Shown here: positions 1-7,310 of the stretch, piece after piece
How positions within the stretch are numbered: position 1 is the first letter of the stretch
How the letters are laid out: each line of letters opens with the position of its first letter
Origin: Actinomycetota bacterium
GTDB taxonomy: Bacteria > Actinomycetota > Actinomycetes > Actinomycetales > Microbacteriaceae
Length of the DNA: 12,014 nucleotides
Direction: 5' to 3'
Assembly: GCA_009699665.1 (NCBI GenBank)
Contig: WLNS01000038.1
Coordinates: 1 to 12,014 of the forward strand
The notes under the pieces: generated by a model
What the model was told of the DNA's origin: nothing
Database searches by the model: none
What the model saw: only the letters and a program-made list of their open reading frames with translations
Position numbers and translations under genes: made by a program

Positions 1-18
1 GGGCAATCGCTGAGTTGC

Positions 19-32
19 TGGGCAATTGCCCA
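19..32 (-). terminator. Palindrome downstream of the BI-1/YccA gene, possible terminator
   Basis: TGGGCAATTGCCCA is a perfect 14-nt palindrome starting 3 nt beyond the stop codon of the minus-strand gene. As RNA it can fold into a 5-bp GC-rich stem (TGGGC/GCCCA) with an AATT loop. No U-tract follows on the minus strand, so a classical intrinsic terminator is not shown; actinobacterial terminators without a U-tail are known. A DNA-binding site is the alternative. The half-site GGGCAAT also occurs at 1-7. Confidence 0.35.
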
Positions 33-34
33 AA

Positions 35-847
35 CTAACTACTGCGCGCGATGCCCAGAATCTGCAGGATCTGCAGGTAGAGCCACACGACCGTGAGCAT
101 GATGCTGAAGACGCCCGACCAGGCGTATTTTGCCGGTGCCTGATTGGCGACTCCGCGCTGCACGTAGTCAAAGTTGAGCACGAGCGAGTAAGCGCCCATC
201 AGCACCACGAGAATGCCGATGATGACGCCCAGCGGAATGCCAAAGACCGAGATGCCGCCGATGCCCCACGGGTTCATGCCCGGCACTAACCAGATCAACA
301 AGAAGTTCACCAGCATGAGGCCGATGTATGAAAACATGCCGATCATGAAAACTTTGGTGGCGCGACGCGACGCGCGAATCTTGCCACTGGCGAAAAGTGC
401 GAGGGTGATGGCAATCACGAGCGCGGTGCCGGCAACCGCCTGAATCACGATGCCGTCCCACATGGTGTTGTACATGCGCGAGAGACCGCCAATCAGCACG
501 CCCTCAGAGACGGCGTAGAGCAGAATCAGGGCGGGCACGGGTTCGCGTTTGAAAATGTTGACCAGGGCCAAAACGAATGCGACGATGCCCGACACCGTAA
601 ACACGACGTTGACCATTCCGGGGTTGGTGAGCAGGTTGCCCACCAGCAGCCAGCCTGCGGCGCCACCAATGAGCAAAACAACAAACGACAGCACAGAGCG
701 AACGATGGTTCCTTCGATGGTCATGGGCGCCTCGGGAACGGCGTTTGGTGACGCCATGTCGTGAAGGATTTGTTCGTCCCTCGGTGTCAGTTTGGCGCGG
801 TCTTTGAACATCGGATTGCGACTCAGCGCGGGGCTCGTCATGCTCAT
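35..847 (-). CDS. Bax inhibitor-1/YccA-family membrane protein
   Basis: This is a 270-residue multi-pass inner-membrane protein of the BI-1/YccA (TMBIM) family in its actinobacterial form. After a hydrophilic N-terminal tail (1-45), hydrophobic segments lie at about 49-71, 79-98, 104-124, 133-153, 165-188, 198-225 and 243-264, giving seven spans. The NFDYV motif (225-229) before the last helix is typical of the family. Bacterial members such as YetJ are pH-sensitive calcium-leak channels; the role in actinobacteria is unknown. The last helix reads LYLQIL (256-261), where relatives usually carry Asp or Glu in place of Gln259. The start at 847 is supported by GGGAG 7 nt upstream (plus-strand 855-859); a second Met lies two codons in. 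The gene stands alone and diverges from the phosphodiesterase gene. Family assignment is secure; function is not. Confidence 0.9.
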   Translation of the reverse strand: MSMTSPALSRNPMFKDRAKLTPRDEQILHDMASPNAVPEAPMTIEGTIVRSVLSFVVLLIGGAAGWLLVGNLLTNPGMVNVVFTVSGIVAFVLALVNIFKREPVPALILLYAVSEGVLIGGLSRMYNTMWDGIVIQAVAGTALVIAITLALFASGKIRASRRATKVFMIGMFSYIGLMLVNFLLIWLVPGMNPWGIGGISVFGIPLGVIIGILVVLMGAYSLVLNFDYVQRGVANQAPAKYAWSGVFSIMLTVVWLYLQILQILGIARSS

Positions 848-881
848 TTTTGTACTCCCTTAGCGACGTGAAACGGTGCAC

Positions 882-894
882 CACCCGACGGGTG
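882..894. promoter_or_regulatory. CACCCG-A-CGGGTG inverted repeat, possible operator
   Basis: A 13-nt perfect inverted repeat (6-bp arms, 1-nt centre) lies in the divergent gap between the BI-1/YccA and phosphodiesterase genes. It falls about where transcription of the minus-strand gene would begin if the promoter proposed at 899-928 is right, so a repressor bound there could block it. An overlapping GCACC/GGTGC pair (878-882, 891-895) could instead form a hairpin in that leader. The binding protein is unknown; a chance palindrome is possible. Confidence 0.3.
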
Positions 895-898
895 CGTC

Positions 899-928
899 AT
901 TACCTACCATCATGCCCGACGCAGTCAC
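899..928 (-). promoter_or_regulatory. Putative promoter for the BI-1/YccA gene
   Basis: On the minus strand, GTGACT (plus 923-928) resembles a -35 box. It is followed after 18 nt by GGTAAT (plus 899-904), or after 16 nt by TAGGTA, as the -10. The predicted transcript would have a leader of roughly 45 nt carrying the GGGAG ribosome site. The match is partial and untested. Confidence 0.3.
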
Positions 929-976
929 CTTCCGGGTGTGAAAAACCTGGGGAGGATTTCGTCACCTGTGGGTCGC

Positions 977-988
977 TACTCTTGACAT
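977..988 (+). promoter_or_regulatory. Putative leaderless promoter of the phosphodiesterase gene
   Basis: TACTCT (977-982) fits the actinobacterial -10 pattern TAnnnT and ends 6 nt before the ATG at 989, so transcription would start at the A of the start codon. There is no Shine-Dalgarno sequence in front of this ATG, which agrees with a leaderless mRNA. No convincing -35 box is visible. Confidence 0.5.
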
Positions 989-1981
989 ATGTCTCCGCGC
1001 CCACTCGTGATCGCCCATCGTGGTGCTTCCGGCTACTTGCCGGAACATTCGCGCGCGGCGCACGAGCTGGCCATCAAGCAGGGAGCAGACGCGATTGAGT
1101 TTGATGTCGTCGCGTCGAAAGACGGCGTGCTCGTTGTTCGTCACGATGTCGAGCTGTCGCTGTCAACTGATGTTCGTTCCCGGGTGGAATTTGCCGATCG
1201 CTATACATCAAAGGTTCTCGATGGACAGGTAGAAACCGGTTGGTTTGTTGAAGACTTCACGTGGGCCGAGCTAGAGACACTTCACTGCGTCGAACCGCAC
1301 CCCCAGGTTCGCCTTGACAGTGCCGCACACTCCGGCGAAGACACACTGATGCGTCTTGAGGACGGTCTCAAGGTCGCGGGCCGCGCCTCGAACAAATTAC
1401 TCGTGCTGATTGAGCTCAAGCACCCGTCATATTTTGAGGCGGCCGGTCTGCCCATGGACGAACTCTTGGCCAGTGCGATTGCCGCCGCCGGGTGGAAACG
1501 CAATGACCCCCGCCTCATCGTTGAAAGTTTTGAAAAGAGCGTGCTCATACGCTTGCGAATGGCGGGTGTGGGACAGTCTCATATTTACCTCTGCACGCAA
1601 GACGGATCTGCTTACGATGAGATTCTGCGCCTCGGCGGGGGGCTGACTTATCGTGACGAGCTTTCGTCGAGTGGCATGATTCATGTGGCCAAAGAAGTCG
1701 ACGGGGTGGGCTTAGACGTTGCCGCACTGCTGGCTCGTGACGGAAGTGGCCCCATGATCGTGCAGCGGGCCCACGACCTGGGAATGAAGGTTTTCGCGTG
1801 GACGCTCCGAACCGAAAACAAATTTCTTCCCCGAGATTTTGCCCAGGGATTCGACCCCAAGAGTTGGGGGCGCTGGCAGGACTACTTTGGTCGCGTCATC
1901 GACACGGGTGTCGACGGCATTTTTGTCGAGCACCCGGACGTTGTTCGAGAGTTTCTCGCTGAGCGCGAGCGACAGCAATGA
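989..1981 (+). CDS. glpQ: Glycerophosphodiester phosphodiesterase
   Basis: The 330-residue enzyme of the GDPD family hydrolyses glycerophosphodiesters from lipid turnover to glycerol-3-phosphate and an alcohol. The TIM-barrel signature is complete: H10-R11-G, E19 in PEHS (usually PENT), E37 and D39 in IEFDV, H52 in RHD, E142 and K144 in IELK, W271-T272, and FVEHPD near the end (312-317). A GlpQ-like insertion with TGWFVEDFT sits at 83-91. The protein begins almost directly with the first catalytic motif, so it has no signal peptide and should be cytoplasmic, although the length and insertion resemble exported GlpQ more than short cytoplasmic UgpQ. The start at 989 lacks a ribosome site but has a -10 box at leaderless spacing. 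Its stop overlaps the pcrA start (ATGA), so the two are probably translationally coupled. The gene symbol is by family resemblance. Confidence 0.9.
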   Translation: MSPRPLVIAHRGASGYLPEHSRAAHELAIKQGADAIEFDVVASKDGVLVVRHDVELSLSTDVRSRVEFADRYTSKVLDGQVETGWFVEDFTWAELETLHCVEPHPQVRLDSAAHSGEDTLMRLEDGLKVAGRASNKLLVLIELKHPSYFEAAGLPMDELLASAIAAAGWKRNDPRLIVESFEKSVLIRLRMAGVGQSHIYLCTQDGSAYDEILRLGGGLTYRDELSSSGMIHVAKEVDGVGLDVAALLARDGSGPMIVQRAHDLGMKVFAWTLRTENKFLPRDFAQGFDPKSWGRWQDYFGRVIDTGVDGIFVEHPDVVREFLAERERQQ

Positions 1982-4260
1982 GTGAGGTTGTGCCCGCCGA
2001 TCGACTTCTTGACGGGCTCAACCCGCAACAGCGAGAGGCCGTCACTTATCGCGGTCCGGCTCTGCTCATCGTTGCCGGAGCGGGATCTGGCAAGACGCGG
2101 GTTCTGACACACCGAATTGCCGGGCTGATCGCCGCACACGAGGCGTGGCCCAGCCAAATCTTGGCCATCACCTTCACGAATAAGGCCGCCGCCGAAATGC
2201 GCGAGCGAGCGGAATCTCTCATGGGGTCGGTTGCCGAAGGCATGTGGATCTCAACGTTTCACTCGGCCTGCGTGCGCATCCTGCGCCGCGAGGCAGAGAA
2301 CTTTGGTTTCACAAAAAACTTCACCATTTACGACAGCCACGATTCGCGCACGCTGATTAAGCGCATCATCAAAGCGCAAGAGGCAGAAGAGTATGGATGT
2401 TCGGTGTCGGGTGTGGCCGGCCGCATCTCGAAGATTAAGAACGAGTTGGCTGATCCGGACTCGTTCGCGCGCACGGTTAACGAGAGTGACCCCAATGAGC
2501 TCGCTTTTCTCGCCGTCTTCCGCGAGTATCAGCGTTCGCTTCAGGCGGCGAACGCATTTGATTTTGACGACCTGATTGGGCAGACGGTTTATCTCTTTCG
2601 GGCCTTCCCTCATGTCGCTGACGTGTATCGCAAGAAGTTTCGGCACATTCTGATCGACGAATATCAAGACACGAATCATGCCCAGTACGCCCTGATCCAC
2701 GAATTGACCCGGGAGACCGAAGACGGCCTGCCGGGGGCGTCGCTCACCGTGGTGGGCGATTCGGATCAGTCGATTTATTCGTTCCGCGGCGCCGACATTC
2801 GAAACATTGCCGAGTTCGAGCGAGACTTTCCCGGAGCCACGGTCATCTTGCTCGAGCAAAACTACCGATCGACGCAGACCATATTGAGTGCGGCGAACGC
2901 GGTTATTGCAAACAACTTCGACCGCAAAGACAAGAGCCTGTGGACCGACGTCGGTGCGGGCGAGAAGATTGTTGGCTTCACCGGGTATTCGGCGCACGAT
3001 GAAGCTCAGTTCGTGGTAGACGAGATCGGCGCGTTGCACGCCCAAGGCATGGGGTATTCGCAGATATCCGTTTTTTATCGAACGAATGCGCAAACCCGTG
3101 CACTCGAAGAAATCTTCATTCGATCGGCGCTGCCCTATCGCCTGATCGGGGGCACAAAGTTCTACGAGCGCGCCGAGATCAAAGACGCGCTGGCATACCT
3201 CATTTCGATCGTCAACCCGGTGGATGCGCTTGCCGTGCGCCGAATCTTGAACACGCCGAAGCGCGGACTCGGCCCGGCCGCCGAGGCGCAACTTCAGAAC
3301 TTTGCCGAGGTCAACGGCGTGAGCGTGCGCGAGGCACTTCGATCGGCCGACAGTTTGGGCTTCGGCCCCAAGGCGGTGCGCGCGATTGCGGATCTCAGTT
3401 CGCTGCTCGATGAGGCGACCGCGCTCGCCGACGGGGGAGCGGTGGCCGAGGTGTTGCAGTTGCTCATGCAAAAGACGGGATACCTCGACCAGCTGCGCAC
3501 ATCGAAAGACCCACAAGACGAGGCTCGTGCAGAAAACGTTGACGAGCTCATCGCGGTGACCAAGGAGTTCGCCAAAAATCACCCCGAAGGAACCCTGACG
3601 GACTTTCTGACCGAGGTATCGCTCGTGGCCGCGGCCGACGAGATCGACGACGTGTCGGGCTCAGTAAGCCTCATGACCATGCACACGGCGAAGGGTCTCG
3701 AATACGACGCCGTCTTCATCACGGGCGTTGAAGAAGAACTTCTGCCGCACCGCATGGCGGCCATGGAACCCGGCGGCCCGGCTGAAGAGCGACGACTGTT
3801 TTACGTCGGCATCACGCGCGCTCGGCAACGTTTGTTCCTGTCGCTCGCCATGACCCGCGCGCTCTTTGGCCAAACCGGCTCGGCAGCTCCGTCACGATAC
3901 CTGCAGGAAATTCCGGCCGAACTCATCGAGTGGAAAGAACAGGCCGGCATCGCGGGCGGCTGGGGCGACGCGCCCTCGCGCAGTCTGGGTCGTTCGGGCG
4001 GTTGGGGGGATGAGGGCGGCTGGTCGTCGCTTGCTCCCGCTCGACCAAAGACCGAGTGGGCCAACCGCGTCACGAATCAGATTCGCGATAACGGCGACCT
4101 GACCCTTCAGGTGGGCGACCGCATTATGCACGTGGATTTTGGCGAAGGAACGGTGATGGATGTCACCGGCGTGGACACCAAGCGCGTGGCCCACGTGCGC
4201 TTCGATCAGGCGGGCCCCAAAAAGCTGCTGATCAAGATTGCGCCGATCGAGAAGATCTAG
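1978..4260 (+). CDS. pcrA: ATP-dependent DNA helicase PcrA/UvrD
   Basis: This 760-residue superfamily 1A 3'-5' helicase acts in nucleotide-excision repair, in replication-transcription conflicts and in removing proteins from DNA. Motifs run in order: Q-motif LNPQQ (14-18), Walker A AGAGSGKT (33-40), Ia ITFTNKAA (64-71), Walker B/DExx DEYQDT (227-232), III GDSDQSIYSFRGA (260-272), IV EQNYRST (293-299), V TMHTAKGLEYD (567-577) and VI FYVGITRAR (608-616). After the core come a Gly/Trp-rich linker (about 658-684) and a Tudor-like tail beginning GDRIMHVDFGEGTV (713-726); in Bacillus PcrA the equivalent domain binds RNA polymerase. The length is normal. The ATG lies inside the end of glpQ (ATGA overlap), so translation probably depends on the upstream gene. 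I see no SOS box of GAACnnnnGTTC type. Convergent with the VIT gene, 18 nt away. Confidence 0.97.
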   Translation: MSEVVPADRLLDGLNPQQREAVTYRGPALLIVAGAGSGKTRVLTHRIAGLIAAHEAWPSQILAITFTNKAAAEMRERAESLMGSVAEGMWISTFHSACVRILRREAENFGFTKNFTIYDSHDSRTLIKRIIKAQEAEEYGCSVSGVAGRISKIKNELADPDSFARTVNESDPNELAFLAVFREYQRSLQAANAFDFDDLIGQTVYLFRAFPHVADVYRKKFRHILIDEYQDTNHAQYALIHELTRETEDGLPGASLTVVGDSDQSIYSFRGADIRNIAEFERDFPGATVILLEQNYRSTQTILSAANAVIANNFDRKDKSLWTDVGAGEKIVGFTGYSAHDEAQFVVDEIGALHAQGMGYSQISVFYRTNAQTRALEEIFIRSALPYRLIGGTKFYERAEIKDALAYLISIVNPVDALAVRRILNTPKRGLGPAAEAQLQNFAEVNGVSVREALRSADSLGFGPKAVRAIADLSSLLDEATALADGGAVAEVLQLLMQKTGYLDQLRTSKDPQDEARAENVDELIAVTKEFAKNHPEGTLTDFLTEVSLVAAADEIDDVSGSVSLMTMHTAKGLEYDAVFITGVEEELLPHRMAAMEPGGPAEERRLFYVGITRARQRLFLSLAMTRALFGQTGSAAPSRYLQEIPAELIEWKEQAGIAGGWGDAPSRSLGRSGGWGDEGGWSSLAPARPKTEWANRVTNQIRDNGDLTLQVGDRIMHVDFGEGTVMDVTGVDTKRVAHVRFDQAGPKKLLIKIAPIEKI

Positions 4261-4278
4261 TTCAGACGCGAGATATCG

Positions 4279-4998
4279 CTAGCCCACGGTGGTGCCGAGC
4301 AGAGCACCTATGACGTAGGTGATACCCAACGCCGCCGCGCCACCGATGGTGACACGCAGAATTGACCGCGGCATGGGACTTCCGCCAATGAAGGCGCCCA
4401 CCCCGCCCGTGATGGCGAGGGCAATGATGACCGCAATCACGGTTGAGGGAATGCGCCAGTCGGTAGGCGTCAGCGTGACGGCCAGCACCGGAAGGATGGC
4501 ACCGCACAGAAAGGCAATGGCCGACGAGAGGGCAGCGTGCCAGGGATTCGAAATGTGCTCTTCGCGGATGTTCAGCTCGGCTTCGAGGTGTGCGGTGAGG
4601 GCGTCGTGTTTGGTGAGCTCGAGAGCAACCTGTTTGGCTGTCGCCGCCGACAATCCCTTGTGCTCGTAGATGGCCACGAGCTCGGCGAACTCTTCCTCAG
4701 GCATTTCTTCGAGCTCGCGCTTTTCTTTCGCAATCAGAGCGAGTTCGCTGTCGCGCTGGCTCGAAACCGATACGTATTCGCCCAGCGCCATCGAAATGGC
4801 ACCGGCAGCGAGTCCGGCAATAGCGGCGATCAGGATCGCGGCAGTATTTGACGGGTTGACCGCCGCAACACCCACGACGAGGGCAGCGACCGACACGATT
4901 CCGTCGTTGGCGCCTAAGACTCCGGCGCGCAACCAGTTCAGTTTCGAGGCGAAGGCGGCATCGTGCGGTTCAAAGGCGTGGGTTGCTGTCATAACCAC
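4279..4998 (-). CDS. VIT1/CCC1-family Fe2+/Mn2+ transporter
   Basis: The 239-residue membrane protein belongs to the vacuolar iron transporter family, which in bacteria is thought to export Fe2+ or Mn2+ by proton antiport. TM1 carries GANDGIVS (29-36) with the conserved Asp32; TM2 ends in ISMALGEYVSVSSQ (68-81) with Met70 and Glu74. Between TM2 and TM3 is a cytoplasmic domain of about 75 residues rich in Glu (clusters at 92-112 and 139-148), as in the metal-binding domain of VIT1. TM3 (about 155-176), TM4 (185-205) and TM5 (214-236) complete five spans. The start is uncertain: GTG at 4998, or ATG at 4992, which gives the more usual MTATHAFEPHD beginning. Neither has a ribosome site. It is divergent from sucC; I found no convincing IdeR/DtxR box. 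Confidence 0.92.
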   Translation of the reverse strand: MVMTATHAFEPHDAAFASKLNWLRAGVLGANDGIVSVAALVVGVAAVNPSNTAAILIAAIAGLAAGAISMALGEYVSVSSQRDSELALIAKEKRELEEMPEEEFAELVAIYEHKGLSAATAKQVALELTKHDALTAHLEAELNIREEHISNPWHAALSSAIAFLCGAILPVLAVTLTPTDWRIPSTVIAVIIALAITGGVGAFIGGSPMPRSILRVTIGGAAALGITYVIGALLGTTVG

Positions 4999-5167
4999 AG
5001 CAAACCAGATGATTCGGACGATTGCTAACGTGCCACCTGACGGAAACCCGAATCCTACCCGCCGACTCAGGTAAGAGTAGAGTCAATTCGGTCGGTTCTT
5101 GCTGGTGTTTCGGTTAGATAACGTGCGCCGGGTTTCGAGAGCGGCCCTTCAGAATGACGCTTCTATT

Positions 5168-5182
5168 GCGCCGACAAGGCGC
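5168..5182 (+). promoter_or_regulatory. Hairpin in the sucC leader next to the ribosome site
   Basis: GCGCC (5168-5172) pairs with GGCGC (5178-5182) around the loop GACAA, with one further U-G pair possible. The stem ends 4 nt before the Shine-Dalgarno sequence, so it lies in the 5' leader of sucC under either proposed promoter. It may affect translation or mRNA stability; a chance stem in GC-rich DNA is possible. Confidence 0.4.
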
Positions 5183-5186
5183 GCGT

Positions 5187-5192
5187 AAAGGA
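5187..5192 (+). promoter_or_regulatory. Ribosome binding site of sucC
   Basis: AAAGGA lies 10 nt before the GTG at 5203 and decides for that unusual start codon, which also gives the expected N-terminus MDLYEYQA. Confidence 0.75.
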
Positions 5193-5202
5193 AAACAGCT
5201 AC

Positions 5203-6366
5203 GTGGATCTCTACGAGTATCAGGCCCGTGACATGTTCGAAACCTACGGGGTGCCTGTGCTCCCCGGAATTATCGCCGATACGCCGGCGGAAGCCCGTGC
5301 TGCCGCCGAGAAACTGGGCGGCGTCGTTGTCGTCAAGGCCCAGGTCAAAGTCGGTGGTCGCGGCAAGGCCGGCGGCGTCAAGGTAGCCAAGAACCCCGAC
5401 GAGGCAGAAGCTGCTGCCGAGGCCATTCTGGGTCTCGACATCAAAGGGCACGTGGTCAAACGGGTCATGGTTGCCGCCGGTGCGCGCATTAAAGAGGAGT
5501 ACTACTTCTCGGTGCTGCTTGACCGCGCCAACCGCTCGTATCTCTCGCTCTCGAGCTTCGAGGGCGGAATGGAAATCGAGCAGCTGGCCGAGGAGCGCCC
5601 CGAGGCCCTGGCTCGCATTGAGGTGAACCCCATTACGGGAATCGACCTGGCCAAGGCTAAAGAGATCGCGGTTGCGGCCAAGTTCCCTGCCGACCTGATC
5701 GACAAGGTTGCACCGGTGATGGTCAAGCTCTACGAGGTCTACACCGGAGAAGACGCAACGCTCGTTGAGGTCAACCCGCTCGTACTCACCGAAGAGGGCG
5801 ACATCGTGGCTCTCGACGGCAAGGTGTCTCTCGACGAGAATGCCGCTTTCCGTCACCCCAATCACGAGGCTCTCGAAGACAAGGCCGCGGCCGACCCGCT
5901 CGAGGCCAAAGCCAAGGCGATGGACCTCAACTACGTCAAACTCGACGGTCAGGTGGGCATTATCGGAAACGGCGCCGGGCTCGTCATGAGCACTCTCGAT
6001 GTGGTTGCTTACGCCGGCGAGAAGCACGGCGGAGTCAAGCCCGCGAACTTCCTCGACATCGGTGGTGGCGCCTCGGCTGAGGTCATGGCCAACGGGCTCG
6101 AAGTGATTCTCGGTGACACTCAGGTTAAGAGCGTCTTCGTCAACGTCTTTGGCGGCATCACGGCCTGCGACGCGGTTGCCAACGGCATCGTTGCGGCTCT
6201 TGAGATGCTCGGTTCCAGTGCGAGCAAGCCGCTCGTTGTGCGCCTCGACGGCAACAACGTAGAAGAGGGTCGTCGCATTCTTACCGAAGCCAATCATCCC
6301 CTGGTCACTCTGGCCGCCAGCATGGACGAGGGCGCCGACAAGGCCGCCGAACTCGCCGCCAAATAA
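5203..6366 (+). CDS. sucC: Succinyl-CoA synthetase (ADP/GDP-forming), beta subunit
   Basis: SucC is the nucleotide-binding subunit of the TCA-cycle enzyme that converts succinyl-CoA to succinate while making ATP or GTP. At 387 residues it has the normal length (E. coli about 388). The ATP-grasp domain begins MDLYEYQA and carries the Gly-rich loop [10 protein letters not shown] (50-59) and the metal-site motif EVNPL (189-193), followed by DGK (205-207). The C-terminal ligase domain carries [12 protein letters not shown] (255-266), NFLDIGGGA (282-290) and [10 protein letters not shown] (314-323), the last of which meets the phosphohistidine of SucD. GTG start with AAAGGA 10 nt upstream. sucD follows after 29 nt, and together they form a two-gene operon. 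The long open frame on the opposite strand is a coding-bias shadow. Confidence 0.98.
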   Translation: MDLYEYQARDMFETYGVPVLPGIIADTPAEARAAAEKLGGVVVVKAQVKVGGRGKAGGVKVAKNPDEAEAAAEAILGLDIKGHVVKRVMVAAGARIKEEYYFSVLLDRANRSYLSLSSFEGGMEIEQLAEERPEALARIEVNPITGIDLAKAKEIAVAAKFPADLIDKVAPVMVKLYEVYTGEDATLVEVNPLVLTEEGDIVALDGKVSLDENAAFRHPNHEALEDKAAADPLEAKAKAMDLNYVKLDGQVGIIGNGAGLVMSTLDVVAYAGEKHGGVKPANFLDIGGGASAEVMANGLEVILGDTQVKSVFVNVFGGITACDAVANGIVAALEMLGSSASKPLVVRLDGNNVEEGRRILTEANHPLVTLAASMDEGADKAAELAAK

Positions 6367-6395
6367 GCACTCGCAGACAAAGAGAAGAAGAAACA

Positions 6396-7283
6396 ATGTC
6401 AATTTTTTTAAATAAATCCTCCAAGGTCATCGTCCAGGGCATCACCGGTGCTGAGGGCAGCAAGCACACCGCGCGCATGCTCGCCGCGGGCACCCAGGTT
6501 GTCGGTGGCGTGAACGCACGCAAGTCCGGCACGACCGTGACGCATGGCGATGTTGAACTGCCCGTCTTCGCCACGGTTGCCGAAGCCATGGCGGCTACGG
6601 GCGCCGATGTGTCGATCGCTTTCGTTCCGCCGGCGTTCTCTAAAGATGCCGCGATGGAAGCCATCGATGCGGGTATCGGCCTGCTCGTGGTGATCACCGA
6701 GGGCATTCCGGTGCAAGACACCGCGGAATTCTGGGCCTACGCCTCGAGCAAAGGCAATAAGACGCGCATCATCGGCCCCAACTGCCCGGGCATCATCACG
6801 CCGGGAGAATCCCTGGTGGGTATCACTCCCGCCAACATCGCGGGCACCGGACCCATTGGACTCGTCTCAAAGTCGGGAACGTTGACCTACCAAATGATGT
6901 TTGAGCTTCGCGACATTGGATTCTCGACCGCCATCGGCATCGGCGGCGACCCCATCGTGGGCACCACCCACATCGACGCGCTTGCGGCTTTCGAAGCCGA
7001 CCCCGATACCAAGGCCATCGTCATGATCGGCGAGATTGGTGGTGACGCTGAAGAGCGCGCCGCCGACTTCATCAAGGCCAATGTGACGAAGCCCGTGGTC
7101 GGCTACGTTGCCGGATTTACGGCTCCCGAGGGAAAGACCATGGGTCACGCGGGCGCCATCGTCTCGGGTTCTGCCGGAACGGCTCAAGCGAAGAAGGAAG
7201 CACTCGAAGCCGTGGGTGTGAAGGTGGGTAAGACGCCCAGCGAGGCGGCGCGTCTCATGCGCGAGATTGTGGCTTCGCTCTAG
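6396..7283 (+). CDS. sucD: Succinyl-CoA synthetase, alpha subunit
   Basis: SucD binds CoA and carries the phosphohistidine that relays phosphate to the nucleotide on SucC. The 295-residue protein has the normal length. The CoA-binding Rossmann domain opens with VQGITGAEG (13-21); GPNCPGI (127-133), [10 protein letters not shown] (181-190) and GEIGGDAEE (212-220) follow; the active-site His is His251 in GHAGAI (250-255). The start is preceded by a purine-rich stretch (AGAGAAGAAG, 6381-6390) that serves as the ribosome site. The first codons are strikingly AT-rich: codons 3-5 read ATT TTT TTA, creating a run of seven T and a U-UUU-UUA heptamer in frame. That keeps the start region unstructured but could promote slippage. 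The gene ends 27 nt from the convergent regulator gene. Confidence 0.98.
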   Translation: MSIFLNKSSKVIVQGITGAEGSKHTARMLAAGTQVVGGVNARKSGTTVTHGDVELPVFATVAEAMAATGADVSIAFVPPAFSKDAAMEAIDAGIGLLVVITEGIPVQDTAEFWAYASSKGNKTRIIGPNCPGIITPGESLVGITPANIAGTGPIGLVSKSGTLTYQMMFELRDIGFSTAIGIGGDPIVGTTHIDALAAFEADPDTKAIVMIGEIGGDAEERAADFIKANVTKPVVGYVAGFTAPEGKTMGHAGAIVSGSAGTAQAKKEALEAVGVKVGKTPSEAARLMREIVASL

Positions 7284-7310
7284 ACCAGGTCGCGGGGTGT
7301 CGGGTCGACG

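Larger units (their letters stand above)
4999..5202. promoter_or_regulatory. Divergent intergenic region between the VIT gene and sucC
   Basis: This 204-nt gap should hold promoters for both genes. Minus-strand TAGGAT (plus 5052-5057) fits the TAnnnT -10 pattern for the VIT gene. On the plus strand, TAGAGT (5078-5083) and TAACGT (5119-5124, with TTCTTG at 5096-5101 and a 17-nt spacer) are candidate -10 boxes for sucC. An inverted repeat GACTC/GAGTC (5064-5068, 5080-5084) overlaps TAGAGT. None of these matches is strong. There is no convincing small gene. Confidence 0.35.

Noticed and set aside
850..1098. 82-codon plus-strand open frame in the gap before glpQ
   Set aside because: It runs out of frame into glpQ, has no ribosome site and no recognisable sequence.
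2251..3582. 443-codon open frame on the minus strand opposite pcrA
   Set aside because: It lies within the conserved helicase motifs of pcrA on the other strand and its low-complexity translation resembles no family.
4261..4278. Possible bidirectional terminator between pcrA and the VIT gene
   Set aside because: Only a 4-bp stem (GCGA/TCGC) without a T-run is visible in this 18-nt gap; too weak to call.
5021..5040. Possible IdeR/DtxR iron box upstream of the VIT gene
   Set aside because: Compared with TTAGGTTAGGCTAACCTAA, fewer than half of the positions match, and the symmetry is missing.
5149..6402. 417-codon open frame on the minus strand opposite sucC
   Set aside because: It mirrors the sucC coding region, has no recognisable domain, and such long antisense frames are common opposite GC-biased genes.
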